64,000 nucleotides of DNA from Zonotrichia leucophrys gambelii. Lineage: Eukaryota > Chordata > Aves > Passeriformes > Passerellidae. The stretch covers positions 9,946,857 to 10,010,856 of the forward strand of contig NC_088178.1 in NCBI RefSeq assembly GCF_028769735.1, read 5' to 3'. Numbering within the stretch: position 1 is the stretch's first letter; each line of letters begins with the position of its first letter. Below are positions 12,566 to 44,649 of this stretch, in pieces. Position numbers and translations under genes: made by a program. The notes beneath the pieces are model-generated. The model had not been told where the DNA came from. It saw only the letters and a program-made list of their open reading frames with translations, and did no database searches.

Positions 12566-15210
12566 TTTTTTTTGTTTTCTTGCTTACCTCTAAATAGAAA
12601 CTAAAATTATTAAATGTTGACATTAAAATTTAAACCTTGTTTCTTCTCATATTTCAGCAATGTGGAAATTGTTAGAAATATTATGCATCATTACAATTTC
12701 TTCTTTGGTTTACCATCTTTGGCCATACTTCCATAGATAATCTAGATTTCTGATGTTATCAGAGGAAGGCTACTGAATAATTGAATAGGTTTCATATTTC
12801 ATTTGTGAGGACAACAAGGTGTTACCCTGTTCTCTTCAGAAGTGAATTTCATAATTTTAAGTCATTTATAAACTTTGGGGCTCTGGTTAGCTTCCATTTT
12901 TCCAAAGCCACACAAACCTACTGGTCAGGTTAAAAGGTTTGCTTCAGACTGAAAGGTTGTCAAGGTGAAGTCCTTGTCAAGGTACTGTATAAAGCACGTG
13001 TGTGACTTCTAGTGCAACAGTCTGTGCTTGCTAGTGAGGCTGTCTTGAACAGAACGCTATCAAAAAATGAGGGGCTTTTTCCAGATTTGTAAACTGGTAA
13101 TTTTTCCAGTCCAAATCATGCCTTGTTTGGAACTTTGTGTTGTTCTGCTGGGTTGCAGAGTAAGAGCAAGGACTTGCTGAAAGTGGCCATGACATCCCTG
13201 CGCTGTCACCAGGCAGACTGAGCTGCTGGGCTGACTTACACAGATAAAGAATCTCAGAATTGCAGAGCTGGGTGAAAAGCAACTTCAAGAATACCAGCAA
13301 TCTGACAGTAGTGCTTTTAATGCTGAATTGAAAGCTACTGTGGAAGAAAATTAATAGCTTTCCCTCCTCCCCCTGAAAACTGGTCCTTTTTCAGGCAGCG
13401 CAGTGAGTTCCCTGTACAGCATCACAACAAGGCTGATACAAGCAAGGAATTATATTGGAACACAAACACACAGTTGCACCCAGTAAAGCTATTTTTTCAG
13501 TGGTGAGCCCAGCTCAAAATTTTCATCTAAAACCAGCCTTTGTACAGATCTGCTTTAAAACAGACTTTGGTTTTTTTCTATCTTTTGGCAAATAACACTG
13601 TCGCTGAGAAACTTCAGCTCATGCCCTGGTTAATTTGACATAATATGACTGTGCTGTGTGCCTGAATTTGTACAGAATTTCTGATTCAAAATTTGTGCTG
13701 CTGTGGGATCCAGTGTAGAGAATTATGCTTGGAACAGAAGGTTTTGGATCAATTGCCGTACAAATATGATGCCAAAAATAGCTTTGTTTCTAAAATCCAA
13801 CTGTACTGATCAGATCAATGTCAGATGTCTTTTTCCTAATTTATTAAAAAAGACTAAACTTTAAATATTTAGATCTCTTCAAATAGCAAATTAACATTTC
13901 TTTGCTGCCTTGCTACTAATTTAATGAGCTGAATAAGCAGCTTGGAGAATTGTGGCTATAGAGATATATCTTGACAGTCACAGCCCTTTACAGTTGCTTT
14001 TACATTTTTTGGTCAAATAAATGAAAAACAACAAAAGAAAAAGGTTCCCTATAAACTCTTATTCCAGGTGTAGATGGCACGGGAAAATATATATTTTTAA
14101 CTTGTACATTTATAAGAAATTTATTTTTTAAAGCAATCTGTTCCATTAGGTAAAAATATATTTGATGTGTGTTTGTATATGCATACATACAAATGCACAT
14201 TTACCCTCAGATTTACTTGCTTACATACAGAAAAAAAGAATACATGTTTCATTTAGACAACTACAGCAATGAGTCAAACATGGTAGGGAAGTTGCTCCAG
14301 CTTATTTCCTTCTACCCAGAAATAAAAGCAGCTCTTACACTCGAAATCACTGCTGTAAGAGGTAAGGAAATAATCTACAACATGCACATTTCAGTACAAA
14401 GTCTTTAGGAGAGGGAGTCCTTTAATCAAATTTCTGAATTCAAGGATAACGCTGATGGATGCTAGGCAGGACTGCTACTGATCAGAAGAGCTATTCACCA
14501 TCAGGATTCAAGAAAGGGCAGAAAACAGCACAAATAAGGTAAGCATTCATTAAAAAAAGTTACTTTAAACTTTCTTCAGACTCCAATTCAACATTACAAA
14601 CAACTTGATGTGTAAAATGCCTAGGGGTAAATAAGCATTTCAGTATCCACTGACAAATTTGTTTAAGTAAGATACCGAAAGATTTTTTTCACATGTGTTG
14701 AAGTTTGCAGTTAATGGCATGTGAACTTCATGGAGATGTACTAAGTAATATCTGTATGTACTTTTATGTCACAGTTAATGGAGCTTTGCAGAAAGACTAA
14801 AAGCTAATATAGAGCTTTCCATCACAGCAGCTCTGTCTTATTATTTCTTCATCATCACTGATCTAAATGTCTGCAGTACAAGACCTGGCAAGGCCCCACA
14901 AGCCTGCAATTATTTAAATTACTTGAAGCCAGATTATACTTTGGCTCAGTATTTTTCTTGTTTAAGCTACCTGAAACTGGAGCTATGGTGCTGACATCAA
15001 GAATTCTATAGATTATGCAAGAATTCTGCTGAATTGTCACCTCAAAGTTGTAGAATTCCTTTCTTGAAATTAGTAAAAACTGTTTCAGAATATAGTTTTG
15101 AACAGAATTTTTTTCTGTTTTTACAAAAACATGTGAATATAAAATGTAAGGAGTTGAATGGTTCTGTTACAAGTACAGAAAATCGAGATTGGCCCATTTT
15201 CAGGGCCAAC
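12566..15210. other. Intergenic, CAMSAP2 to CR1
   Basis: AT-rich intergenic sequence with no conserved coding frame or recognisable RNA gene. It contains stray AATAAA hexamers at 14016 and 14321 and scattered A/T runs. Confidence 0.6.
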
Positions 15211-15890
15211 ACACAGAATCACAGAATCAGCTGAACTGGAGGGGACTTGCAAGGATCACTGAGTCCAGCTCCTGGCCCTGCACAGGACTGTCCCCAAGGA
15301 TCACAGCTGTGCCCGAGGGCATTGGCCAAACACTTGCTGGGCTCTGTCAGGCTGCTGCTGTGACCACTGCCCTGCCCAGCCACCCTCTGGGTTAAAAACC
15401 TTTTCCTGATACATAACCCAAACCTCCCTGAGCAAATTCAGGCCAATCCCTCGGGTCCTGCCACTGTCACCCCGGAGCAGAGATCAGTGCCTGTCTCACA
15501 GGGAAGCTGTGACTGCAGTGAGGTCTCCCCTCAGCCTTCTCTCCTCTAGGCCGAGCAGCCCAAGTGCCCTCAGTCGCCCCTCATGGCTCCCCCTCAGGGC
15601 CCTCCTTTGGGCGCTCTCTGATGGTTCAATGTCTGCTTCACGTTGTGGCGCCCAGAGCTGCCCCAGCGCTCGAGGTGAGGCTGTCCCAGCCCAGAGCAGA
15701 GCAGGACAATCCCCTCCCTCCCTTCCTGGCTGGCTGTGCTGTCCCTGGTGCCCCAGGACAGGGATGTCCCTCCTGGCTGCCAGGGCACTGCTGGCTCGTG
15801 TCCAGCTTGCCACTGACCAGGACCCCCAGGGCTCTTTCCACAGTGCTGCTTCCCAGCATCTCATTTCTCACCTGCAACACTTGTAAAGCA
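15211..15890 (-). mobile_element. CR1 LINE fragment, 3' part, minus orientation
   Basis: Read on the minus strand, this carries hallmark avian CR1 sequence: a segment coding for the C-terminal end of the ORF2 product (TLGVLVSGKLD-like and GHPCPGAPGTAQ-like frames), then the 3' UTR ending in the CR1 signature CTGATTCTGTGATTCTGTG. The copy is truncated at its 5' end, as most CR1 copies are. The open frames of 90-140 codons here come from the GC-rich element and are broken in all frames. Confidence 0.92.
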
Positions 15891-17850
15891 GTCACACAAT
15901 TACTGTTTTCTTTCCTGAGGTGCTCCAAGCACAGACTGCAGCGCCCTGATTTGTCACTAGGCAATGCAGATCTCCTCCTCCACGAATCCTGATTTTCAAG
16001 CTCTCTAACACCCACACCCACGGCCAAAAGCTTTGCTGTTCGTGGGAGTTACCTTCTCTGCAGCAATGAGCAGGGAGTTCAAAGCAAGCTGAGACCATCC
16101 CAAACACGTTTCTGTGCTTAAGACTTGCAAACAACCAGAGAACAAGACCTTCCATCAGCTCTCTTCCCATAGAATGCTACTACATGTATCTTCCCCAAAA
16201 CTTAATAACAGTATGATTGTCCCCCAGAGCAGGGCCACCAACTACTGCTACCTGTTCTTCCATATTTCTTCCTGATAGTTCTTGAAATCTCTTTCCAGAG
16301 TATAGGAATTTGCTGCTTACCTGTGAAAGATCTAACATTCTGAGCAGGAAACAGAATAATTTAAAATTAATAATTTTCCTTTCAGGTCCATAAGTGGGAA
16401 GAGCCTTTATCTTTCTAGCCATCCAGAGATAGTCTCACAGATTTGTCTCAGGACCTCCATTGAAAACAAAGCAACTTCACAAAAGATTAGTAAACTACTG
16501 TAAAACCACTCTAAAATCAAGAGTGGTTAATTAAATTTAAAAGCCTATGTGTATTTACCTAGAATTTTGTAGGTTAAACAAAGTTTTAAATGGACTTTTT
16601 GTATCTATGCTCAGTAAAGTTAAACACACCTCTCAGTTTAGACATCTTGTTATTCCACACTCCCCCAGGTTTATCATCTCTGCTGTATCATATGTATTGG
16701 AAAACAGTTTCATTTCTATAATTATTAGAATTTTCTCTTAAGCAATACCTCCAAAGGCAACTAAGCAACAAATAGTTTGGAGGTAAATAGAAGTGTTCAG
16801 TGTTTTGCCAGCAAATCTATATTCCTGGGAAGTGAAGCTGGGACTTGAACAAAAGGAACCATCAAGTTCCATGTGCACATGGAACAGTCTGCACATGCCT
16901 GGCAGAGTCACTGCTGTGCACTCCTATCTGGACAGCCTTTGGGACATTTGTTTGTATTCCTCTTCAAAAGAAGAGACAAAAAATAACGCAGTTCCCCTCT
17001 GCCCTTCAGCAGATCCTCAGCAAAACAGTTAGTACGTAGACTTGACCTCACTGATATTTAGTGAATGTGACAGAGAATCCCATCCAGCTTTAGTCAACAA
17101 ATCCCTGACAACCTTTCATGGATCTCTGATGCATGGTACAAATGCCTAAATTTAAAAAAGCCAATAAATTAAAAAATCATGCATCAGATTGTCAGAAAAT
17201 CGCCACCATCTCCATTTTGGCCGGGCTTGCCAGTGCACTGCAGTGTATTCACAAGCACTCTGTCCAAGGGCTGTACTTGCATTTTAACATCTCACCACTA
17301 CATATAAACACAAGCAAGTCACCGTAATGACTCTGAGGTGCCATAATCTTTTGACAATTACAAAAATGTAAATCAATTGTAAAGTCAAATTATACATGAA
17401 TACATCTTCATAAAACGCAGGTATCCCACAGTATACGTAAGATTTCTGTAGAGAATGTGTGCTTCGCTCAACACCTCAAGAAGCAGATGACAGCATAAGC
17501 ACACTTCTACGATCCCTGGCGGACCTGAAACGCTGCAGCACCTCACGCAGTACCGAGAGGTGCTGCTAACAAGCTTTAAGCCCACACCGCAAGAGCAGAA
17601 ACCCGGTGACGGACGGGCAGTGCCGCTCCTGCCCTGCCCGTGTGCTGTGAGCGCTGGGTGCCTCGGGGATGTCGGAGGGCAGGTGAGGGCTCGGAAAGCC
17701 CTGGGAACACGGCCTGGCCCACTTTGTGCAGTAGTGTCTCCTGCAAACTGGCATCAGGGACCTGGGCTGGTGAGTTTTGTTTCCCAGGGAAAAGGGTTTT
17801 GTGTTCAGGGGCCTGTGGCCCTCAGTGGGCGGCCGCCTGCTGAAATTCCG
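15891..17850. other. Intergenic, CR1 to WDR47 CpG island
   Basis: Unique AT-rich sequence that grades into GC-rich sequence after about 17.6 kb. No exon with homology to a known protein was seen. In human the neighbour of WDR47 on this side is, from memory, TAF13; no TAF13-like coding sequence is visible here. Confidence 0.55.
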
Positions 17851-18830
17851 CACGGCGCAAGATGTGTCCCAGACCCAGGTGCCACCACTTCCAACTCGAG
17901 CTGCCTGGACAGTCCCAAATGCCTCCTGCAAGCTGACATCAGGAACCGGGGCTGGCGCTCCCGTCGGCAGGAGCACCGCGGGGCCGTCGGGCTGCAGGTG
18001 GCGCGGGGGACTCCGCCCTTGCCGGGCTGCGCTGCGGCCCCGCCCGGCTCCCGCCCCGCGTTCCCTCAGCGCGGGGCGCGGCCCTGCCGCCCGGCGGGCG
18101 GGTTCACCCCTCCGCGAACAAAGCGGCCCCGCCCAGCGCTCCCGTCGCCGCCATCTGTCCCTCCCTGCCTCCCGCCCCCGCGGCGGGGCGGCTCCGACCC
18201 GCCCCTTTCGCTTTTCACTTCAGCAGCGGCGCCGGGAGGGCCCCGGGGCGCCTCCGGGCGGGCAGCGGTGCGGGCGGGAGGCAAGCGGAGCGGCACCGGC
18301 ACCAGACAGACTGCGGTACTGGGCCGGGTCCGCCCGCCGCACAGCCGGGCCCGTCGCCATCTTCCTCTCCCGCCCCGCCGGTGCCGGCGCGCACGGGCCG
18401 CGGGGCCCCGCAGGTGAGCACCGGGACGGAGGGCGGGGGCCCGCGGGGCTGCGGGCGGGCACCGCGGCCTCTGCGGCGCCGGGTGGGCGCTGCCCGGCGT
18501 CTTCGGCGGCCCCGGGGCCCGCCCGTGTCTCCCCCGCGGGGGGCGCATCGCCCCGGCTGCCGGCGACGCCCGAGCGCCGCCGCCCCTTTGTTGTGGCCCG
18601 GCCGGGGCATCCCGGGCGCGGTGCGGGCCGGGGCAGCGCTCTGTGCCCCGCGGGACCTGCGCCGGGGCCGCGCGGCCCTGCCCGCCGCTGGTGCTGAGCT
18701 CACGCTCCCGAAATGCTGCTGCGGGCTCGGCGCGGCGCAGCCGACCGGGGCGGCTGCTGGAAACCCGGCAGAGCCGGCTTTCCTATGGATCCGCGCGTGG
18801 AGGGGGAGAAAATATTGAAACAACGCGGGA
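17850..18830 (+). promoter_or_regulatory. WDR47: WDR47 CpG-island promoter
   Basis: About 1 kb of very GC-rich, CpG-dense DNA in an otherwise AT-rich region. It contains several GGGCGG-type GC boxes and a GCCATCTT (YY1-type) motif at 18356-18363, but no clear TATA box. A strong donor GCAG|GTGAGC at 18414 suits a first untranslated exon ending at 18413. Long open frames on both strands here follow from GC richness and are not genes. Confidence 0.8.
18230..18413 (+). other. WDR47: WDR47 5' untranslated exon (predicted)
   Basis: The 3' end is set by the donor CCCGCAG|GTGAGC. The transcription start is not visible, so the left coordinate is an estimate. It would splice to the acceptor at 24168-24169, nine bases upstream of the WDR47 start codon. 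Confidence 0.5.
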
Positions 18831-20665
18831 TATTACAGTCAAAAGGCGTTAATATATAGTCTTTGGAAGTTGTCTGGCGTTTCTTATTTTTCTGCCTTAT
18901 ATTTTCCCTGTGATGTGAAGCATTGCATAATTTAATGTCACCTTTTTGTCATTCGCGGTGCGGAATGCGCTGGGCAAGGCGTGTGCGTGCTGTAACAGGG
19001 GCTAGTGAACGCTGAGGGCTCTGCGGTCACCTCCCAAGCGTGGTGAGACAGGAATTACCGGGTGGCTCGAGAGCAACAGCTGATCTAAGCTGGGGAACAA
19101 AATGGATTACTAGATGGCAAGCCAGTGAAAAATCTGTGTGAGGCAGGAAAGGCTGGTGTGTGAGAGGACACCAATTTGCTGTGTATTGGAGTAAAAAAGG
19201 TCTCAGAGTTCAGCTGTGCAAAGTGAAGTGAAGGTTTTCTATTAAGGCCTTACTTGGTATGCTCAGTGCATTTCATTTGAGATAATGAATTGTGTGATTT
19301 AGGGTGAAATAGATGTCTGCAAGCTCTGCTGTGGGAATCAGTTGTGATAAAAAATGGGCCTATAATCCTATAGTCTTCTTCCTTTTTTTTTTCTTTTTTT
19401 GGTAAATTCTTCTGATATAGAATAACTGGAAGATGACTGGGGCACTTCAGAAATGGAGCCACCAGGGCCTGGCTGGACCCCAAGGGCCCTGTGGGCTCTG
19501 TGTAGCCACAAGTCTGGAGTGGCCTCTGGGAGGGCAGGAGAGTCAAATGTAAGTGACTGTGGGGTGGCTTGAAAGGTGAAATAGCTTAATGCAAACTAGC
19601 CAGCTTTTAAAATATGTATGACTTGTTCACACTGAGGTTTTGTGTGACAGCTCACCAGGATACTGGGTCTGCATCGCAGCTGTCAGTGAACCAAGGCTCC
19701 TAATTTGGCATTGAGTGTCCCTTTAAATGTGTCACTGCTCTCACAGCAGGACACTTAAGATTTGAACTATCATATTTTTTTCTTGTATTTCAGAATAGTT
19801 AGGGACTTAATATTCCTTGTCTGGTTTTCCAAATGTATATTCTATGCTATTGGCGAGTGATTTGTTTCAGTTGATAAATAACATATGAATAATGCTTACT
19901 GTAGAATTTAACTTTTTTTTCAATATTGAACTTTACTTTTTATTTTCATCATATGAATGCATATGCATTTTAAACAACTTCTAAGAAAGCACTGCAAGGT
20001 CTCTCTCTTGAAGTTACCTGTCTTTAGATGCTTCTAGTTTATAAACATTTTCCTGAAATAGTACATTCATATGCATAAGTGGCTATAAATATGTTTAATG
20101 TTTTAAGAGTTATTTTCTTATGCTTTTAACACCATGAGAGGGTTCTTGCTGTTGACATGTTCTTAAAACATGAGCAAGAACAGAACAAGGGTGAAGCCTC
20201 TGGCTGGGAGATTTAGCATTAGGTGTTATGTTCCAAAGAGCTTGTTTAAACAACATCTTGTTCACTAAAGTTAAAGGGAAAGATGTGTCAGTTTCGTGGC
20301 AAGAAGTTTTTTTGTTTTCTTGATGTAGAAAAATAAGTACAGAAATAGCAGAAGATAAGAGGGAGTTGACAGAAGGAAGGAAGATGTGGAGAAGTGCCAT
20401 TCTGAAAAGACTGGGCAAGATTAAAAGGTTGTATAGAAATGTGTTTAATACAAGGCACCTGAAATATTAAGGTCTAATTCTCATTTGCTTTCATTTATAC
20501 CTCAAGCTAATGCTGTGCTTCAATCATTCTTGAGTATTAGAGCTTGAGCTGATCAGATTGTGACGTTGTGTGCCATATGTGCCTGCAGAAAGCAATGCAG
20601 GGTGATGGACCAAAGATGCAGCGTGAGCTCTAATCTTGAGTTTCCCTGCTGTTCTTTGGTTTTTA

Positions 20666-20684
20666 ATTATTATTATTATTATTT
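20666..20684. repeat. (TTA)n microsatellite
   Basis: About six uninterrupted ATT/TTA units in WDR47 intron 1. Confidence 0.85.
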
Positions 20685-22759
20685 ATACACATACTGACAT
20701 ACCACCGAATGTCAGAGAACCTCATAGATTTTATAGAGGGTGATGTGTAAGCCTGTGTATATTTATAATTTCATGATAAAATGCTGCTTATTATTTTGAC
20801 GGCATAATGCTTATAAGAGAAGTCTGAGCTCATCAGACTATAAACCATCAGCTGTGTGAAAATCTTCTCTAGTAGGTTTACTGTTCTTTTGTAGCTATTT
20901 GTGTTGCCCTGATAGGCAATGCACACTGAATATTATCATAATACTGTTAATGGAGGAGCTCATCAGTGTACTTCAGCTCTGTTTCAGAAGTTCAGTATCC
21001 AAACTAAGTCTGGATGTTGTAATACACTTTTCTTTACTGTACCCCAAAAGTGCTCTTACTTGTCCTATATCAAATATGGAGGGTGCAACCATTCTTAACC
21101 CTGATTTATGAAAATGAAGTAAGTGAAGTGTTCAAATTGACAGAGGTTTTATGGTCAGGACAAACCTCTTATTTTTTAAAAACTACAGTGGAAAATGGAA
21201 GACAGCTCAGAGATGCTGGATTTTGCATGTAGATGCACTTTTAATCAAAGTACTGAATAATATGCTCATTTTGTCATCAGTATAATATATAAATAATTAA
21301 GACAATCTTTGAGACTGTGTAGGGTGGCTTCCTGTTTACACTTGTGTCCAGCAGAGCCTGTTGAAGAGAAAGGAACACCAAGTCCAGTTTTCTTCAAAGG
21401 AATTCTTAGTCTGATTTTTTTTTTTTTCTGATGGGGAGTCTCAGTATAGCTTTGCCTAAGCCTTAATTTGTCTTTTGACAAGAAGGTTAATTAGTTTATA
21501 TTAAAACCACCAGTGTCATGAAGCATAATAAAAAAGAAGTGTAAATGCTTTATATTTTTTTAGAGGATGTGAATTAAGATGTTAATGCTAAACTGCTGGT
21601 TAAATCTGTATTGATTCCCCCTCCCCACCCCCCCTTCAGTGTCTAAGGGTAGGGTTGAATTTTTTCTCTGGGACCAAAAATCCATATCCAGTTGCCAAAA
21701 GGGGAAGTTTAAACAGGGCTAAAACATAAGGAAAAAGCATCTTTCTACAAGTTCTGGATTTTGATTTGTGGGTGTGTGTATCTTTCTTTCAGGAGAACTT
21801 TCTGCAATCCAGTTTAATTTCTTTTACCTTTACTAGCTGAGAGTGTGCCTATGGTCTCTGGGTGTGTCTTTCATGAAACCCATCAAAATAGGTGGTGATT
21901 GGAGTCTTCTGTGACTAAAATGAGACTCAAACCCAGGCATTTTAAGAAGTTAGGCCATTTCATCTGGCACAACTAGGTCTCTGTTGTTCCAAAATAAACT
22001 GTGCTGCTATAATCAAATGCTTTGCTAGTCAAATGTTATGGCAAAAACTTAGGTGGAAAAAATTGGCATACAGTTGTGAGGAAGATGGAAAATTCGGGGG
22101 TTTAGACAGTAGTGCAATAAACCATGTTATTAAGGCCTAGGGTTTTGTATCCCTTTAAGTTTACTAGCACTGGTTTACAGTGATCAATGAGAAGTTTCAT
22201 GGAATAATTGTCTCTTCCTTTCCTCTCTAGTCAATAACTAATTTCTTTTTAATACTCTGAGTGTTTGTGTTATTTGGCTTATTCAGACTTACTCAGATTC
22301 TGTGCATCTTTCCCTAGTAGGAGGTAGATAGATTGTTAACATCAGTTTTCCAGGCATGAGATACATGAAGGCTGCATAATTTTTCAAGTTGTCTTGGAAA
22401 ATGGGTTGCCCACAGCTGGCTGTGTTTCAGTTGCTGGATCTGCATAAGTGAATGATTTCATGAGGGAATTAAGAACAAATCTTATGTCCCCTTTTGAATT
22501 ATAAGGGAGAGACCCTGGGAACTATAGCCTGTTGCTGTGGTTGTTTTGCTCTGTGTGGTCATCTCCCCCCACCTTTATTCATTTTCACTGTGCTCCAGTG
22601 TCTCTCCTCCTTCCTGGGGCTGGTGCCTCCTGCTGAGGGTTCCTCACTGGTACTGGTTTCTTCTGTGGTCTTCAACTGATGATGAGAGTGCACTGAAGTC
22701 AGTGCAGCCTTTGCTGCTGCCAGAGAGCAAAGCTGTGCTGGTTCCTTGTGCCAGCACGA

Positions 22760-22935
22760 GTGCCCGTGTGCCGTGGGTGGGTCAATGCCCGTGGGGCTGA
22801 GCCGGTGCCCCTGTGCCGTGGGGCTGAGCCGGTGCCCGTGGGGCTGAGCCGGTGCCCGTGTGCCCGTGGGGCTGAGCCGGTGCCCCTGTGCCGTGGGCGG
22901 GTCACTGCCCGTGTGCCGTGGAGTGAGTCAATGCC
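22760..22935. repeat. GC-rich minisatellite in WDR47 intron 1
   Basis: About seven imperfect copies of a 20-28 base unit built from GTGCCCGTG, an optional TGCCGTG, then GGGCTGAGCCG. The last copies diverge (GGGCGGGTCACT, GGAGTGAGTCAAT). Unit length varies by insertion or loss of a 7-8 base sub-block, typical of a variable-number tandem repeat. Confidence 0.85.
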
Positions 22936-24169
22936 CGAGCTGCCCCGGGCTCAGCACAGCCCAGCTCGGGGGCTGGGAGTGCCTGCATGAGTGCAGAGGT
23001 GAGAAGAGGCACTGCCCCTTTTTGCAGTGGTAACATGGGATTGAACTGAAATTTTCCTGTGTGGGGGGGATTTGGTTTGGGGTTTTTAGGGCTCCTGATA
23101 AGGCACTGCTGTGCAGATTGGCTGTGTTAGTCGGTTTCTCCCCTCATCTCCTGTTCCTTCTCAGCAGATCAGTTTAGGAGTTACTTCTAAAGTCTTTGTA
23201 CCATTTGAAAAATAAAGTTCAACAGCATCTATTTTGTCTTACTTAGTCTCGCCTGATTCCACTTAGCCAAAAGATTTGAATTTAGGTTTCCCAAGAGGAG
23301 TGAGTACATGCTGCAGTTCTCATCTCCTGGGAGGAATTGTGTTGCAAAGGAGCTTGGACCTTGTGTCTGTGGGGGCTTTAAACAAGCAGCCTGCTGGCCC
23401 CAGCTACCTGTGCCCACTTTGTCTAGCTGGCTGGACAGCTCATGAGAGCCCTGAGCCAGCTCCATGAGCTGGTGGCCATGTGAAAAGCTCCTGCAGGGGC
23501 AGAAGTGAGGAGGGCTGAGGAAGGGCCTGGAGCACGCAGCTGGGGGCAAGGGAGTGTGTAGACTCTGGCAGCCAGCAGGCCCTGTCCTAGGCCCCCTTGG
23601 GCTGGCAGCTTTAGATCCTTCATGAGGGGAATAGACAGAAATAGTCATCCTTAGGAAGGAATAATAGAAACCCCTGGCCTAGCTGTCATAAGCTACTTCA
23701 AAGCCAAGGGAAGCAGAGATGGCATTTTTAGTGTGCTGTGCTTTTTATATGTGTTAGAAATATTTAAGTTCATATGTGAGAGCTCTAGATGATGACATAG
23801 TAAGTGACTCTTATGCTCTTTGAACTTCACTGTTTGCATTTCAGAGAGGAAAATTTTACATATTGCAGACTTAGTAAGCACAATATTTTCACACTGCTAG
23901 AGGATTGATTTCTTGGTAGATTTGTTTATCTGGGCCCCTATTTATGCATAGGACAGAAATGGAAATGTTGCAGGTGCATTGGTAGATCTATCTTAATTAT
24001 GGCTTAACAGTCAACCTCAAAATCAATTACTTAATCTTGTTTAATTTTTGTAATGCCACTATGTTCTGTCCTATAAATCTGCATTTTTATTTTTGTTGGT
24101 AGCCAACATTTGCTAACCAAGCAGAAAATAAGATATTGATGACAGCTAAAATTCTTTCTCTCCTTTTAG

Positions 24170-43036
<18,867 letters not shown>

Positions 43037-44130
43037 AGTGCAAACAAAGGCAACTATGCAGCTAAAGCACAGAGACCGAGACTATGGAACTGTCCAAACA
43101 AGTAATAATAATGAGGCTTTGAGAGAGCAGCAGTTGAGCACGAGAGTGTCTTACCAAGAGGAGGGGCACCTGTCACTGATTTTTCTGGTTTCTAGGAGGT
43201 CTTGGTGTTTTTAGTATATTCTTTTGCAGTGCTTCCAGTCTTCCATGTTGAACTCATGCTGCTGTGACCTATTGTAGTCTTGTTGCCAAAGTCTATGAGG
43301 AGAACTCTTCTGTTGTTGATGTGCACTCAGAGTAACATGAATGATGTGTTTACAGTTTGGTATTAATTGCATTCCTTGTTCTTTGCCTCAATGAGAATTT
43401 TGTATAGAAACCTAAGTTGAGGAACACTTTAATCAAGTCTGTATGTAACTAGTTACACACACACATGAAAGAAAAACTACTTCCACTGTTTTTTCAGGTT
43501 TATTGTATTCATCACTTTTAAACAAGAGCTCAAACTTGGTAACATCTCCATAGTTTCAACATTTTTAGTAAAAAAAAAAAATCGGAACTTTAAAGGTTGG
43601 CTAGGTAGTAACCACTTCTTGATTATGGTCCATTATATAGTGGGGGCTTTTCTTTCTTTTCATCTAACCTGGGAAAAATGTTGCTGTTTTTACTACATGA
43701 CATTATTTTGAACCAGCTAACATGTTGGAGGCGGAAAAGTAAAATATTCACTTTTTCAGTAGAAACATGTAATATTTTACTTTTTGAATGCAACAGAATA
43801 CCTCTGTGTATAATGTACTGTAGAAAAGAGTGGATTGGCAGAAGTTGTCACAGTGAGCTTAATGGCTATCAATTTTTCAAGTAAAAGGGATACCATTAAT
43901 GCTGTAATACAAACCAGCATGGCTTAAAATGCTATGTCTGCATGATAATTTAAGAATTGTTTAAATTCCCAGTTCAGAAGCTTATCTGAATTTTATTTCT
44001 TGCACTGTTTATGTATGGGAGATTGCAGTTTTATTTCTACAAAACTTTAGATTCTAATGTTTATGTATTGTTATATTTTCATATTGTACAGTTCCTTTTA
44101 CTTTTTGAAATATAAACCTTAAACTTTAGG

Positions 44131-44146
44131 TTATTTATTTATTTGA
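44131..44146 (+). promoter_or_regulatory. AU-rich element in WDR47 3' UTR
   Basis: TTATTTATTTATTTG, overlapping AUUUA pentamers on the sense strand about 120 bases before the polyadenylation signal. Function is inferred from the motif only. Confidence 0.55.
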
Positions 44147-44266
44147 ACTGCAGTTACATTTTGGATTCTCTTGGTTACTAAATTATATGTGCACTGTAGC
44201 AAACATTTTTAACTATCGTATAAAAGTGGAAAGGTAACTATAGAAGTGTATCTGTGCTATAATCTC

Positions 44267-44272
44267 AATAAA
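44267..44272 (+). terminator. WDR47 polyadenylation signal
   Basis: AATAAA within TCTCAATAAAGACC, the last canonical signal before the CLCC1 CpG island, with a GT/T-rich stretch downstream. Confidence 0.8.
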
Positions 44273-44649
44273 GACCTCCAACACCTGCACCTCTTTCATC
44301 TGTTATTTTTAATTCTTGGTTTATAATTCCTCAAAGCAACTATGATACAGCAGTGTGACCTATGATTTAAGTATGCCAGAATTATAAGATACTTAAGAGC
44401 TTTGATACTGCTTCCAAGTATTGAAACTTGCCGTGCAATAAGTAATAATACTGAGTTGTAGAGCTGAAAATCTTGTTTATCTTTTCATTTATTAGATACA
44501 TATACAACGATAGGTATGTATGACACAATGATGCATACATAAAGCTATGTTGGAGGAAACAGGGTTTCTCTAGCTGTCAGTCTATTTAAATCAGCATATT
44601 TAGAGCAATAGTGATTTCCTGACATTAATTTCATTCCCAGTTGTGTCTT

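Larger units (their letters stand above)
18414..24169 (+). other. WDR47: WDR47 intron 1 (5.8 kb)
   Basis: Mostly unique AT-rich sequence. It holds a (TTA)n run near 20666-20684, the GC-rich minisatellite at 22760-22935, and a GC-rich stretch at about 23270-23620 with open frames on both strands but no recognisable protein. No second promoter is evident. Confidence 0.55.
43037..44290 (+). other. WDR47: WDR47 3' UTR
   Basis: About 1.25 kb from the stop to the AATAAA at 44267-44272. It contains an AU-rich element (overlapping ATTTA pentamers, 44131-44146) typical of regulated mRNA turnover. Confidence 0.8.

Noticed and set aside
15496..16170. Several 90-140 codon frames on both strands
   Set aside because: Most lie in the CR1 copy; only short decayed ORF2 remnants are present, with no intact frame.
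12566..17850. A TAF13-like or other small gene between CAMSAP2 and WDR47
   Set aside because: No open frame or splice-bounded block matched TAF13 or any other protein I recognise.
17560..18823. Overlapping open frames of 145-306 codons on both strands
   Set aside because: They coincide with the CpG island, are Pro/Arg/Ala/Gly-rich in every frame, and resemble no protein family; stops are rare because the DNA is GC-rich.
23229..23648. 139-codon minus-strand frame in WDR47 intron 1
   Set aside because: Low-complexity Ser/Pro composition, no family resemblance, no splice context, overlapping open frames on the other strand.
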